The notes beneath the pieces are model-generated. The model saw nothing but the letters and a program-made list of their open reading frames with translations. It was not told the DNA's origin and ran no database searches. A stretch of 51,918 nucleotides of DNA, taken from contig JNVV01000021.1 of assembly GCA_000733355.1 (NCBI GenBank), forward strand, positions 260,978 to 312,895, written 5' to 3'. Shown in pieces: positions 10,341-20,361 of this stretch (positions are counted from its first letter, which is position 1; every line of letters begins with the position of its first letter). The translations under genes and the position numbers were made by a program. Origin of the DNA: Falciphora oryzae. Taxonomy: Eukaryota; Ascomycota; Sordariomycetes; Magnaporthales; Magnaporthaceae.

Positions 10341-11975
10341 ATGAACGCCCAGGTTTCGTTCCTTGTAAGTCATGGCCCTGTCCGGAACCTCCCCCTTGCG
10401 TTGACGCCATCCCGGCCAGGATTACGACGTAAGAAAAGAAAATAAGTACGCAACGATCCAACTGATACCCCCAACCCCCACTAGGATGGCGAGCTTAGCC
10501 TCATCCACATCCCGCTGGAGCTGTACTCGTCCCTGCTCCAGCCCATCCTGCAGGTCCTCCTGCCGCAGCGCGAGAGCCTCTGGCCGGGGAACCGCGCCCC
10601 CTCATCCGACGATGCTCCCGACGGCGTCCTGCCGCCGGACCACAGGCACGGCTTCCTCAACGTGAGCGTGACGCCCGTCGAGTGCTCCGTCGTGTGCCAC
10701 GCGTCCTGGGTCGCCGCCGTGTTCGAGCCGGCCATAAAACGCCTGCTCCCACGGGAGGCCGCGCGCCAGGTGTCCGTCTCGCGCGACCGCTACGTCGCCC
10801 TGTGCGTCATCAACGCGGGCATGGACGCCGGCAGCCGCGTCGTCGACCTGTCTTCCCCGCTGGCCCTCGCGGGGATCCCCATCTTCTTCATCACGACCTA
10901 CTACTCCGACTTCATCCTCGCCCCCAGCAAGGACCGCCAGTCCGTCGTGGCGGCGCTGCTGGCGAGCGGGTTCGACTTCAGCTCCGACAGCGACTCGTCC
11001 TTTGTGTCGCCGCTGGTGGCGCGCGGAGCCGGGGGGCTTCAGACGCATTCGCGCGCGGGGAGTGGTAGTGGCAGCAGCAGAAGCGGTAGTAGCAGCAGCG
11101 GCGTGGGCCGGCCCAAGCTGGAGCCGGAGCCCAGGTCGCCGGTGCCGTCCAACGCGGCGGAGCTGCAGGCGCGCACGTTCGACCTGCTCAAGCGGCGGCG
11201 CGTCGAGCCCCGCGTCGACCCGGACCTGCACCTCATACACTGCTCGGGCCACGAGACGTCGACGCGCCAGCTGGCGGGCGAGATCTCGGTCGGGCTGATG
11301 AACAGGCCGTCGCTGAGCCGGCTGAACACGGGCCTCAACGGCTCGGGGGGAGGCGGGTCCCGAGGAGGAGATAGTGGCGGCGGGGGCGGTGTGAGGTATA
11401 GCCAGAATGGCGGGGGCCATCACGGCCATGGTAACCACCACATCCACAACAACCACAGCCACCACCAACATAACCACCACCAGCAGCAGCTCCAGCAGAC
11501 GCACACGTGGGCCGACACGGTGGACACGCGGCTGTACGCGTGCCTGGTGGCGGCGCTGGCGTCACGCCCCCGGTTCCTGTCGGTGACGCTGGCGCAGGAC
11601 GACCCGCCGTCGCTGCTGCTGGACAAGACGCTGCTGCCGCTCTTCGGCGACTCGGTCATGGGCTACACCGAGGGCGACCTGGTGCCCATCTTCTTGGACC
11701 TGGCCGCCCTGCCGTTCGAGGCCACGGGCATCGTGTCGGGCGTCGCGGGCCGGGTCGTGCGCGAGATGGTCGAGGAGGAGGAGGAGGTGGTAGCCCGCCA
11801 GCAGCAGGAGGCGCTGAACTCGCCGCTGTTGCCCGAGCTGTCGTACCTGTCGACGGCCCGGGCGGGCGCGGTGATATTGCCGCGCGAGCAGTCCGAGAAG
11901 GCGCTCGAGATATTGAGGCCGCTGTTGGTGAAGGAATATGCAACTGTCGGTCGGGTCGGGCGTACTGCGGGATGA
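10341..11975 (+). CDS. CASTOR-like (GATS-type) ACT-domain amino-acid sensor homologue, 2 exons, 504 aa
   Basis: Related to CASTOR1, the cytosolic arginine sensor that controls mammalian TORC1 through GATOR2; the ligand in fungi is not known. Exon 1 (10341-10364) encodes MNAQVSFL. The 120-nt intron (GTAAGT...CACTAG) is followed by exon 2 (10485-11975), starting DGELSLIHIPLELYSSLLQPIL, the typical start of fungal members. ACT signatures are VTPVECSVVC (about residues 69-79), GIPIFFITTYYSDFILA (about 138-154, like the GIPIFYISTYNSDFILV block of the family), and DLVPIFLDLAALPFEATGIVSGVAGRV (about 406-433). Between them lies a long Ser/Gly/His-rich insertion (about 180-350) with many His residues at 319-347. 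At 504 aa it is longer than human CASTOR1 (about 330 aa), mainly because of this insert. It converges on the YIH1 homologue, 308 bases away. The family call is firm; an arginine-sensing role is inference. Confidence 0.85.
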
Positions 11976-12283
11976 CGGGTTTCGGGATAATAAAATGCAA
12001 GGTGTGAGGAAGGAAAAGTCGATGCGATGAGCAAACTCGGGGAGTGGCGATCTGGCCCAGAGCTCCAGAGCTCCAAAGAGGACCTCCGTTAAGATAGGTG
12101 ATCATCCCGAACATGTGACAGTTGGAGAACAAGAATTGAAAACAAGAGAATATGGGTCCGAGGCCTGGACTCTGAGATGGCCTGGAGCAGCATGTAGCCA
12201 CTGGTTATGAGGCCCCTCAAGTATCCAAGAGTGCCCTCGGTGTAGCCATTCCTGTTCAGCCCTCTTGACACAGCAGGCCGCCC
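11976..12283. other. Convergent spacer, CASTOR-like / YIH1
   Basis: 308 bases between two gene ends that face each other. It must hold both terminators and 3' UTRs. ATAATAAAA at 11988-11996, just behind the CASTOR-like stop, contains AATAAA and is a plausible polyadenylation signal. Nothing else is seen. Confidence 0.5.
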
Positions 12284-13180
12284 TCACTTATGCCCCTTCT
12301 TCTTGCCCGCACCAGGCTCAGGCACCAGCCCCGCCCTGACGAAGACGTCCCTAGCCGCCTGGTTGATAACCGCAAACCTCCGGGGGCCGAGCTTCTGGCC
12401 GCCGTACCACCTGGACACGACGACCATGGTGTCCCACAGGTCCATGAGCTGCATGAGGTGCAGCAGGCGCCCGCCCGCGGCCTGCTCGCCGTCGTCGTCG
12501 CAGTCCTGGAATGTGGTGCTCGTGCCCTCGGGCCCGCGGATCCGCCACGCCGTCATGTTGTGCGTGGCGCCGCGGACGCGCTTGTCGGTCGCGAGGAGGT
12601 GGGCGAGGAACGACTCGGCCTGCCGGGGGGACGTGACGTGGGCGCAGCGGGCTACGAAGGTGGATTTCATCTCGACTATGGGGTCGGACGTCACCCAGGG
12701 CGGCGGCTCCGAGAGCTCCTGTGGTGGTGGGGGGACGTCTGCTTCGCGCTGGGGTCCCTGCCCTTCCTCATGGTCATCCTCAGCAGCAGCAGCAGCAGCA
12801 GCGACAGCAGCGGCGGCGTCCTCGTCCTCGCGCAGCCGGGCCAGCTCCTCGAGCGCGTCGAACAGGCAGACGACGCCCGGCTGGTAGGCCGCGCCCAGAG
12901 CCTGCCGGAACAGGTCGAGGTCGCGGGCAGCCGCGCCGGGCGCCCGGCCGCCGGAGCTGTGGGTCCCCAGCACGGCGGGCGGCTCGTCCGGGTACGACGC
13001 GGGGAGGCGCAGGCGCAGGGACGGGCGGTCTTCTGCCGTTGCTGCGGCTGCGGCTGTGTCATCGCTGCTGCTGCCGGGGAGTTGGAGGATGTAGATGTCT
13101 GGATCGCCCGAGGGTGAGAGCGTGCCGTCTCCGTAGATGGAGTTGAGGGCTTCCACCTCGTCCTGCAGCTCTTCCGACAT
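12284..13180 (-). CDS. YIH1: YIH1/IMPACT homologue (RWD plus UPF0029 domains), single exon, 298 aa
   Basis: In yeast and mammals Yih1/IMPACT binds Gcn1 through its RWD domain and prevents Gcn1 from activating the eIF2-alpha kinase Gcn2, so it damps the general amino-acid control response. Here residues 1 to about 115 form the RWD domain (ELQDEVEALNSIYGDG at the start, SYPDEPPAV in the middle). A low-complexity linker follows (Ala run about 121-133, then Asp/Glu/Pro), encoded by a GCA/GCT repeat. Residues 163-285 form the UPF0029/Impact domain. Its best-conserved part is D..VVVSRWYGGQKLGPRRF (about 250-269), with GATHNMTAWRIRG before it. The tail is basic (AGKKKGHK). Yeast Yih1 has 258 residues; the extra length is the linker. 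No intron is needed. The gene is divergent from the AIG2-like gene (651-bp spacer) and convergent with the CASTOR-like gene. Confidence 0.92.
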   Translation of the reverse strand: MSEELQDEVEALNSIYGDGTLSPSGDPDIYILQLPGSSSDDTAAAAATAEDRPSLRLRLPASYPDEPPAVLGTHSSGGRAPGAAARDLDLFRQALGAAYQPGVVCLFDALEELARLREDEDAAAAVAAAAAAAEDDHEEGQGPQREADVPPPPQELSEPPPWVTSDPIVEMKSTFVARCAHVTSPRQAESFLAHLLATDKRVRGATHNMTAWRIRGPEGTSTTFQDCDDDGEQAAGGRLLHLMQLMDLWDTMVVVSRWYGGQKLGPRRFAVINQAARDVFVRAGLVPEPGAGKKKGHK

Positions 13181-13831
13181 TTTTTGTTTTAGGTGTCGGG
13201 TATTATTATGAAGTATGGATGCTGGATCCCCCTTGTTTGGGTCTAGAACGCGAAAGCCCGGCGGCTGTTCGGGCTTTGACGGGACTTGGCGGGGAGGGTT
13301 TTTGAATTTTCAGTGAAGCCGAGTGAGTTCAATTATTCGCGAACCTGTAAGATTCCACACATTTGGCTTGACAGCCCGTGCAGCCATGACATTACCCCTC
13401 GCCTACACAAAGGCCATGACGAAATAACACGAGAAAAAAAAACATGAAGGCAGGGGGTTTGAACCAATATTGAGATAGAATCTTATCAACAGAGTATTGA
13501 TTCATCGGCGTGATACCACGGGTCCTGATCCTCATCATCGCCCAGCTCACACAATTGAGTTCACCAAACCCACAACTCCGATGTTCGGACATGGCCCAAC
13601 CGTGACTGGCCGCCCCGGCCAGGCACCGACGCTTCGGGCTCCCGAGCTGATACACGTGCGAGAAGCCGAGAAAGCAACTGGGGTCGGGGAGACCCTCTCC
13701 CTCCCAGATCTAGGAGCTCATGTTTCCTTGTCAACATCACTGAATCCCGCACAGCCCGTCTTTTCCCCGCGCCAGCTCCAACGCGAAACGAATCGGCAAC
13801 CGAGCCCGGCATCGGCCGACACAGCGCAAAT
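13181..13831. promoter_or_regulatory. Divergent promoter region, YIH1 / AIG2-like
   Basis: 651 bases between two start codons that point away from each other. On the YIH1 side a perfect 8-base inverted repeat (AAAGCCCG, 9-base spacer, CGGGCTTT) lies at 13253-13277, 73 bases before the YIH1 ATG, in its probable leader or core promoter. A run of nine A lies at 13433-13442. No other gene is seen here. Confidence 0.5.
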
Positions 13832-14985
13832 ATGGGCGACAGCAAAGCTGCCGCAGAGCCGGAATCATATTCGGCCTTCTTCTATGGTAAATGCAGCCCT
13901 GCACCACAAATGTCCCTCTCCATGTCGTCGTCTGGTCACGCCCCTTGCTCGGGCTGCCCGCTGCATGGGCCCAAATCCCGCGCACAGATATCCCAAAGCG
14001 AGCAAGGCCCTGTGTGCCCGGTTGCTTGGGCCTCGATCCGATCATGTTATCTGACAAGTCTTCTCGAATGCAGGAACCTTGGTACAAGCTCCCCAAACCA
14101 GCCAAGCATTTGCTTCTTGGCGGGCGGGCGGCGGCAGCCTTCCTGTCGCCAGCCGCCAGTCCCCCATGCCGTCTCTCCCCCTTGCCGCTTTAGGCAGCTC
14201 CGCCGTGACGATGCATTTGGGTCATTTCTAACCATACCCACCCGTCCGGGCCGAGCAGATGGCGCCCGAGGTCTTCTTCACCGTCTGCTTCCGCCTCAGC
14301 AACCCACCCGCCGACGTGCGCAAGAAGTACCGGTTCCGGCCCGCCGTGCTGCCCGGCTACTGCCGGCACCGGGTGCGGTACGCCGACTACCCGGGCGTGG
14401 TCGAGGACGCCTCCCCGGGCCGCGGGGTCCGCGGCGCCTTCGTCGACGGCCTGACGGCCGAGAACATGGCCAAGCTCGACTACTTTGAGGGCAGCGAGTA
14501 CGAGCGCCGGACCGTCAGGGTCCGCCTGCTGGACCGCGTCGGCGACGACAAGGGCGCGGGGAACGTCGAGGGCGCAGAGGTCGAGACGCAGGTCTACGTC
14601 TTCAAGAACAGGGTGCACCTCGAGGATGGGGAGTGGGACTTTGAGGAGTTCCGCAGGGACAAGCTGAAGTTTTGGGCGAGGGAGGACTACGTGTTTGCCG
14701 GTGAGTTTGGATTTCCTGGTGGTGGTGGTGGTGGTGGTGGTGGGCATCGCGGCCGTTTGTTTCACCATCAATCCATCCCTCCACCCACCCCTCTCCCCCA
14801 ACCCAACCACCCCGGCCTTTGCTTTCCTGAGGGCAAGGGCTTGTCTCGACTTAGGCTGTCTGTCCGACCACGTTCATGAAAATCCCTCTCGACTAAAAAA
14901 GTGCTCATCTCACAATTTCACCCAATTAGACTGTGATCCCGAGCAGCCGGCAACAGTCGCCGGAGATGAGGCGAAGCAGAGCTAG
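13832..14985 (+). CDS. AIG2-like gamma-glutamylcyclotransferase-fold protein, 4 exons incl. 8-nt micro-exon, 186 aa
   Basis: Member of the AIG2/GGCT fold family, whose enzymes form 5-oxoproline from gamma-glutamyl substrates; the substrate of fungal AIG2-like members is unknown. Exons: 13832-13886, 14074-14081 (8 nt), 14259-14700, 14930-14985. Introns are 187, 177 and 229 nt, with donors GTAAAT, GTACAA and GTGAGT. CTGAC and CTAAC branch sites are present in the first two. Only with the micro-exon does the family's substrate-binding motif appear: AFFYGTLMAPEVFF (YGTLM at residues 18-22). Exon 3 carries the second hallmark, LDYFEGSEYERRTVRV, in which the Glu of FEG is the expected catalytic acid, and ends in WEFEEFR-like DWDFEEFRRDKLKFWAREDYVFA sequence typical of AIG2. 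The last exon adds a short polar tail, D-C-D-P-E-Q-P ending KQS. Intron 3 holds (GGT)8. Without the micro-exon, exon 1 and exon 3 are out of frame. Confidence 0.87.
14718..14741. repeat. (GGT)8 microsatellite in intron 3 of the AIG2-like gene
   Basis: Eight uninterrupted GGT units, 17 bases behind the splice donor of intron 3. The repeat is open in all frames and would read as poly-Gly or poly-Val if retained. Confidence 0.9.
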
Positions 14986-17900
14986 GGAGGGAAAGCAGGT
15001 CCCTCCCCCGGTTCACCGAAGGATGTTGGGATGAGGGCGGCGAGGCGCTCAACTTCTGTACTACCCGTCTCCGACAGAACTCTGTAGGAGGCACGGAGAC
15101 ACTTCCCCCAAATACAGGAAGGCCGGGGCGGCGGCGTCATGTTTTCTCTGGGCAGGGAGGTCTGGGTGGCGTCGTTTCGGTGATGAGGGAATAAAAGACA
15201 ACCAAGGTACCTGCCGAGTCGGAAGTCCTGCCTCGCCCCCGGGAGATAGAGGGGAAAAGCGCACAGGCACTATGTGGAAATAGAGATGGAAATACCAAAG
15301 AAGGAGGAGAAAGACCTTGAAAGATGGAGAGGGGGAGGGAGGAAGACCCTCAGGCTGGCCCACGATTAGACAACCCGTCCCATAGCCGACAAAGCTTGAG
15401 TTCAACCTTGCGAGCCTAGAGTAGAGCTGATGCCATGATAGTCAAAAAAAGGTCACAGCACTGCGTGTAAACGCACAACAAGCAAAGCCCCCGGCTGGTC
15501 GGCGCTTGGGTCTCGCCACCTCTTGCTGATCGAACCTCAAAAGTGCTGTCTGGTCCTGGGCGCCATGCGCGAAGACAGAGGACAAGCTTTTTTCGTTTCG
15601 AAACGCTTTGTCCGTTCCCGCGCGCGTCCGCGGTGGACCAACCGCCGCGGCCGCGGCCACCGTTTGTGGTTTCTTTTTTTCTCCATGGAGATGCATGAAC
15701 AAGACGCAGGAGGCAGCCATATCAACCGACCAGGCCGACAGCCTCACTTGACTCGAGACACCAAGTGGCCCGGGCGTGTGCGTGTGTGCGTTGCGTGGCA
15801 TGGATGCCGGTCTCCGTAGGCAGATTTTGGCAAGTGACTTGTGGTTGGGGCCATGTCGCTCGACTGGTGGTCATCGGGTTTGTGGGGGCGCGTGCATTAT
15901 TCTTCTTTCTCCCATTGATCTGGATTTCTTTTGATCCGATGTTCTCGGAAGAACACAAGCAAAAGCTCAAGGGTGGCCCCCTCTGCGGTTCCCATGCTCT
16001 GCGGGGGGGATCATCCTTACGAGGTGGAGCAGGATTCATGCGAGCCGCTCGCCTCTGTCCTCGCGACGCCGCGCCGTGGACCATCGCTGCCGGCTCTCTT
16101 CTCGCCTGTTCTGGTTCCGCTGCACCGCCTAAACTGTGGCACACGCGTACGCAGCGAACAGCCCTCTCGACCCTGTGGCGATCACGGTGTGCCCGTGTGG
16201 GAGGGACGGCTCTGCTCTGCCTGCTGCGCCCCCGGAGCGATGACGCTTGTTCGTCGAGAGGGCTCGGGAATAAAGGCACCGGGCAAGCAAGTCCAGACCT
16301 GGTCAGACTCCACATCGTAATCTATCCGAGTTCATGCTTCGCGGCGTTGAGCCGTCCAGCCGCCGTCAACCCATCTGGACCCCATTTTTGACCCCAGGCA
16401 TATTTTCTCTCGTGTTGACGGCTGCCTCCCCCATTCCCACATTCCCTTGGCCGACGCCACCAACCTCGGCCGAGACTGGTCTGAATCGGGGCAATTGCCG
16501 GGACCAGGCAGTTGGGAAATATCGAGAACACGAAAGGAAGGAAGGATTCAAGGAACATGATTGCCGCAATACCCTGCTCGCCCAGCGGGTTCATCACTCG
16601 AATACCGCCAGTCTATCAAAAAACGGACATGGAAACACGCCACCTGGGCAAGTCGGTGGTTGGGTCCCTGAGACGCCGAGATGGGATCATCGCCGCCGCC
16701 CAAGCGAAACATTTTCCCTCGTGTGGCAACGGCGAGGAAACAAAATTGCGGGAGGTGTTTCTGTGTTTTGGAAAAGTTTTTCGTCTTTTGCTTATTTTGC
16801 CCAGACCATCAGATGAACAGCACCGACACGGTGATTGGTCTTGAGCGTTTGGTTCTTGAAGCTTGGTGTTGACGAGCCCTCCTACTCGTCAGGACGAACT
16901 GGGCGAGATCAGATCAGCGCAGACAACGTGGTGCAGCGGTTTGGTACCAATTGCAACCACGCAAAAAGAAAGAAGCCCCCTGCAGCTGCAAAAAAGTGGC
17001 GGGCCGTCGTCAGGAAAAGCAGGGCAGCTCGAGAGGGGATTGGCTGCAGGGGGCGGCCATGTGAAACTCTAGTCCTGGTTTCAACCGCTGCGCAGGCAAA
17101 ATCCTGGAGAGCTGTCCATTGGACAGCCCAGCCGCGATCTGGGTCCGCCGGCTGCCACCCTCTCCTCCTAGACTCCCGCCTTTCCATTCCAGTCGCCCAC
17201 AACGAAACCCCTGTCGAGAGCGTGCCGCCCGTGCCTTTTTGGCGCGCACGTCCGGCTGGATGCTGCGCTGGGAAAAGCCGGGTGCGTGCGCCTGCACACA
17301 CCAACAAGAGTCAGGCCGGTCGAACCCCGCCGCGAGGCCGCGCGAAAAGGGGTCGGGTTGGGCGGCAGTTTTTTTCCTCCTCCCCGGCCCCAGGACGGAC
17401 GTGCGTGCGCAACAGCCTAGCTAGCAAGCCCGGCTGGAAAAATGGCCGCCGCCAAATGGATTGCACGGACTTGCAAGTCGATGTGACGTGTGCCACACAC
17501 AGATTGCAAGTGCGGTGCTCAATCGCCGCACGACTCGGGCGGGGGAGATTCCAGTGGCGGCACCCAAGAAAAAGAAGGAGAATACCAGCTCCTCCTGGGC
17601 AAGCGCTTGACGACCAGGCTGGCTGACGACGACGACCAAGTGGTCTTTTTGTCGCCAGGACATCCTGGCCCACAGCAGGAAGTCGACGGAAAAGGAGTGC
17701 CGGAAACCAACCCCTCTCATAAATCTGGATGCTACCAGCACACGCAACGTTAAAGTGGAAGAAGCATGCGGAGGCGAGGGGCGCGTGGACTGTTTTAGAA
17801 ACCATCCACAAAATGCGCCAACACGCTGCAAACGGCGGCGGTGGTGTTGCAAAGAAAGGCACAGCACACTACATACATGATCTGGCACAAAACAACCGGC

Positions 17901-18613
17901 ATACAGCAGCCAGTCGTGTGGCTAGGCTCGCAGCGGACTGGTCGCAGGTGCAAACAGCCTGAGCCCAAGGAAAGGATCACACCCACGCAAAAAGAAGAGA
18001 GGGAGATCAGACTGCACGTAGCATCCGATGCGCGTGGTGGATCGGCGCCGGTGGAGTTGGGATGGGGATCCGTTGAACGTCGTTTATTTCAGGGCATTAC
18101 CCCTGAGGGGCTGCATGTCCCCTGTCAGTCGAGCGGCAGGGGATTGCCGACGGTTATACGATGGATGTGCGTGGAGAAGGAAAAAGAAAAAAGAAAAAAA
18201 AAAAAAGATGTCCGGTGGGAGGCGCGTGCCCCAGTCAGTCGGTGGAGCCGAGCAAAAAGACGCAGCCCGACAGGCACTGGCACGAAAGCCTGACTTCCAT
18301 GCAGTCGGGTCCTTTTTTTTTTTTTCGGGGCTGATGCTCAAGCTGTCGTGGTCGGGCTGCAGTCCAGGAGGCCACCAGCAGGCACGCGCAGCAGCGGCCA
18401 ATCACAGCCCGGCGCCTGGTGAGGTGGCAGCTGCCTGGAGCCGCGCTGCCCGATTGAGTCTCTGCCTGTGCAGCTCGACCTCACGTCACCCGCCTTGGCA
18501 TGCTGCTGATGGAAGACGGCTGGAATCTGATCGACCTGGCCGCGACCTACAGGCTCCAGAGTGTGAGGAGGCCATATTGACGGCCTACTCTAGGGGGAAA
18601 AGGGATTAGTCCT

Positions 18614-18627
18614 CGGTACTAGTACCG
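18614..18627. promoter_or_regulatory. Palindrome CGG-N8-CCG, possible Zn2Cys6 factor site
   Basis: CGGTACTAGTACCG is perfectly self-complementary. Inverted CGG triplets at fixed spacing are the usual target of fungal Zn(II)2Cys6 dimers. It lies 1.7 kb upstream of the AA11 LPMO gene. Function is inference. Confidence 0.3.
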
Positions 18628-20173
18628 TCGAGGCTCGTACGACGCATGCAAAACATCGTTGGATGTGTCTCACTGGGAATGTGGTTGGGATATGCCCTTT
18701 GCGCCGTTTTTACCCAAAGACAGCGCCACACCCAGCGGGCCAGGCTGACTATACCGAGAATGCTGTTGGGAAGGGAGACTGAACCATGATCGTCGCAGAG
18801 TGCGCGCGCGCCGATGCGGCCTCCGGCACATTCTTTCTTTTTTCTTCTGTCTTCCCTTTCCCTGCGCTTCCCACTTTTCGCCTTCTTTCTTTTTTCGTGT
18901 TTGCCCCCTATCCCCTGCACCAAGGAGCGTGTTTGCTCCTGCATTTTCACCGCGGAGGAAACTTGATCGGGTCTAGCACCTGTCCGTAGGTTACACTGCA
19001 CGACGTCCGCCGTATTCCTTTTTTTTTCGTCCCTTCGTATGCCTGCCGTTAGCATGGAGCTGGAGGGGCCATGATTGTGTGCGCCCGTCCAGCGTCCTCG
19101 CATTCTGGCTGTTCGGCCCCTCCTTGGGTGTTCAGGGGCCGCGGCTCAGCAACCCCTGCCGGCTCAGGTCTCCACCTACCATTTCGGGACCCCATCCCCG
19201 TCGCTGGTCAGGGGTAAAGAGAAAAAAAAGCGGCGCAACCCCTGCTCCCAGCTTCGGAGCGTCCAGCGGCACTGCGCAAATCCACCGGCGGGGGAGGTCC
19301 CCTCCCTCTGCACGGTTGGCCCTGGGCTCCCTGTCATAAGACCCCTGTCGTCTTGTCTTGCCCCTCCCGCTTGGCTCTCTGCCACTCCTTTGGCCCCTCC
19401 ACCAGAAAACTCCACAGCTGGGAGGCCACGAACAGAAGGAATGCTGGCCCTTTCGTTCTTTTCCCTCTCATCGATATTGTCCCACTTCGAAACACGCCGG
19501 CATTCGTGGGCCGGCCTATCAGAGGGCGCAGCTGCCAGCCCCGGGGACCTGACGGCCCATGTCGTCGATCCCTCATGCCTCGTCCGGCCAGGGGCGAGAG
19601 GCGATGGCTGAGCTTGACTGGCTGCCGTCGGCACGGCGCCCAGGGGGGCCCCAGGGTGGGCCAGTGCCCACTCCAGGTGTGATGGCGCGTGCTCTGCGCT
19701 GTGGTTTGCCGGATGCATATCTAGGCAGCTTCCCGAGATGGTCTGGCTCTCGATGTTCCTTTTTGACCCTCACCTCCACACCGTCCGTTCGACCTTGTGC
19801 CTTTCGTGTCCAATCAGTTGTTGGATTACCTTCGTTTGCTCCTGCAGCATCACCTTCTTTTTCGGGAACCTAGAACCAACCAGGCCTAGCCGTCCCCGAT
19901 TTTTTCTCACTCGCTCTTTTTTTTTTTTTTTTTTGTGGCGACCACACTCGACTGTGCCTTTCAGCATATCGAGATATAAGGCTCTCTTTGCCCTCACCTT
20001 CTTTGTCGTCCAGGACCTTCTTTCTCCTCACGCTCATCGACTGAACTGTCCTTCGACAATCCCTTTGTTTGCCTTCACTCCTTCAAGGCTAGAACTTGTT
20101 CCATTGTCTTTTTTTCTCTTGACTTCCATCAACTCGCCTGGCGCAGTACCTTCATTCTCAGAAGTCGAACGGA

Positions 20174-20180
20174 TATAAAA
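20174..20180 (+). promoter_or_regulatory. TATA box of the AA11 LPMO gene
   Basis: TATAAAA (inside GGATATAAAAG) lies 188 bases upstream of the ATG at 20362, behind a long pyrimidine-rich stretch. That arrangement is typical of a strongly inducible fungal promoter. Confidence 0.65.
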
Positions 20181-20361
20181 GTGCTTGCACTTTTTGTGAC
20201 TCTCCAGCCATTTCATCGTCTCATTATCAGTCTCACAGGCACCTCGAGGAAACTCAAAAGATCAAAGTCACACGACAACACAACAAAAAAGCAGGAATTT
20301 TGCTCTCGTCCGGAACGAAACTTCGATTCCCACAACACCAGAACAAGGATCTTTGATCGAG

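Larger units (their letters stand above)
14986..20361. other. 5.4-kb gene desert and probable promoter of the AA11 LPMO gene
   Basis: No credible gene was found on either strand. Open frames up to 263 codons (for example 16835-17626 and 15765-16391) have no motif, irregular composition and no partner exons. The stretch contains several homopolymer tracts, for example T at 18311-18324 and 19917-19934, and A at about 18198-18210. A 14-base perfect palindrome CGGTACTAGTACCG lies at 18614-18627. The last 600 bases are strongly pyrimidine-rich, like the promoter of a highly expressed fungal gene, and lead into the TATA box at 20174. Confidence 0.5.

Noticed and set aside
13456..13467. Possible tRNA B box on the minus strand (GGTTCAAACC) with a downstream T run
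   Set aside because: No acceptor stem, D arm or anticodon arm can be formed around it.
16835..17626. 263-codon open frame (+) in the gene desert
   Set aside because: No domain, irregular composition, many overlapping frames of similar length on both strands.
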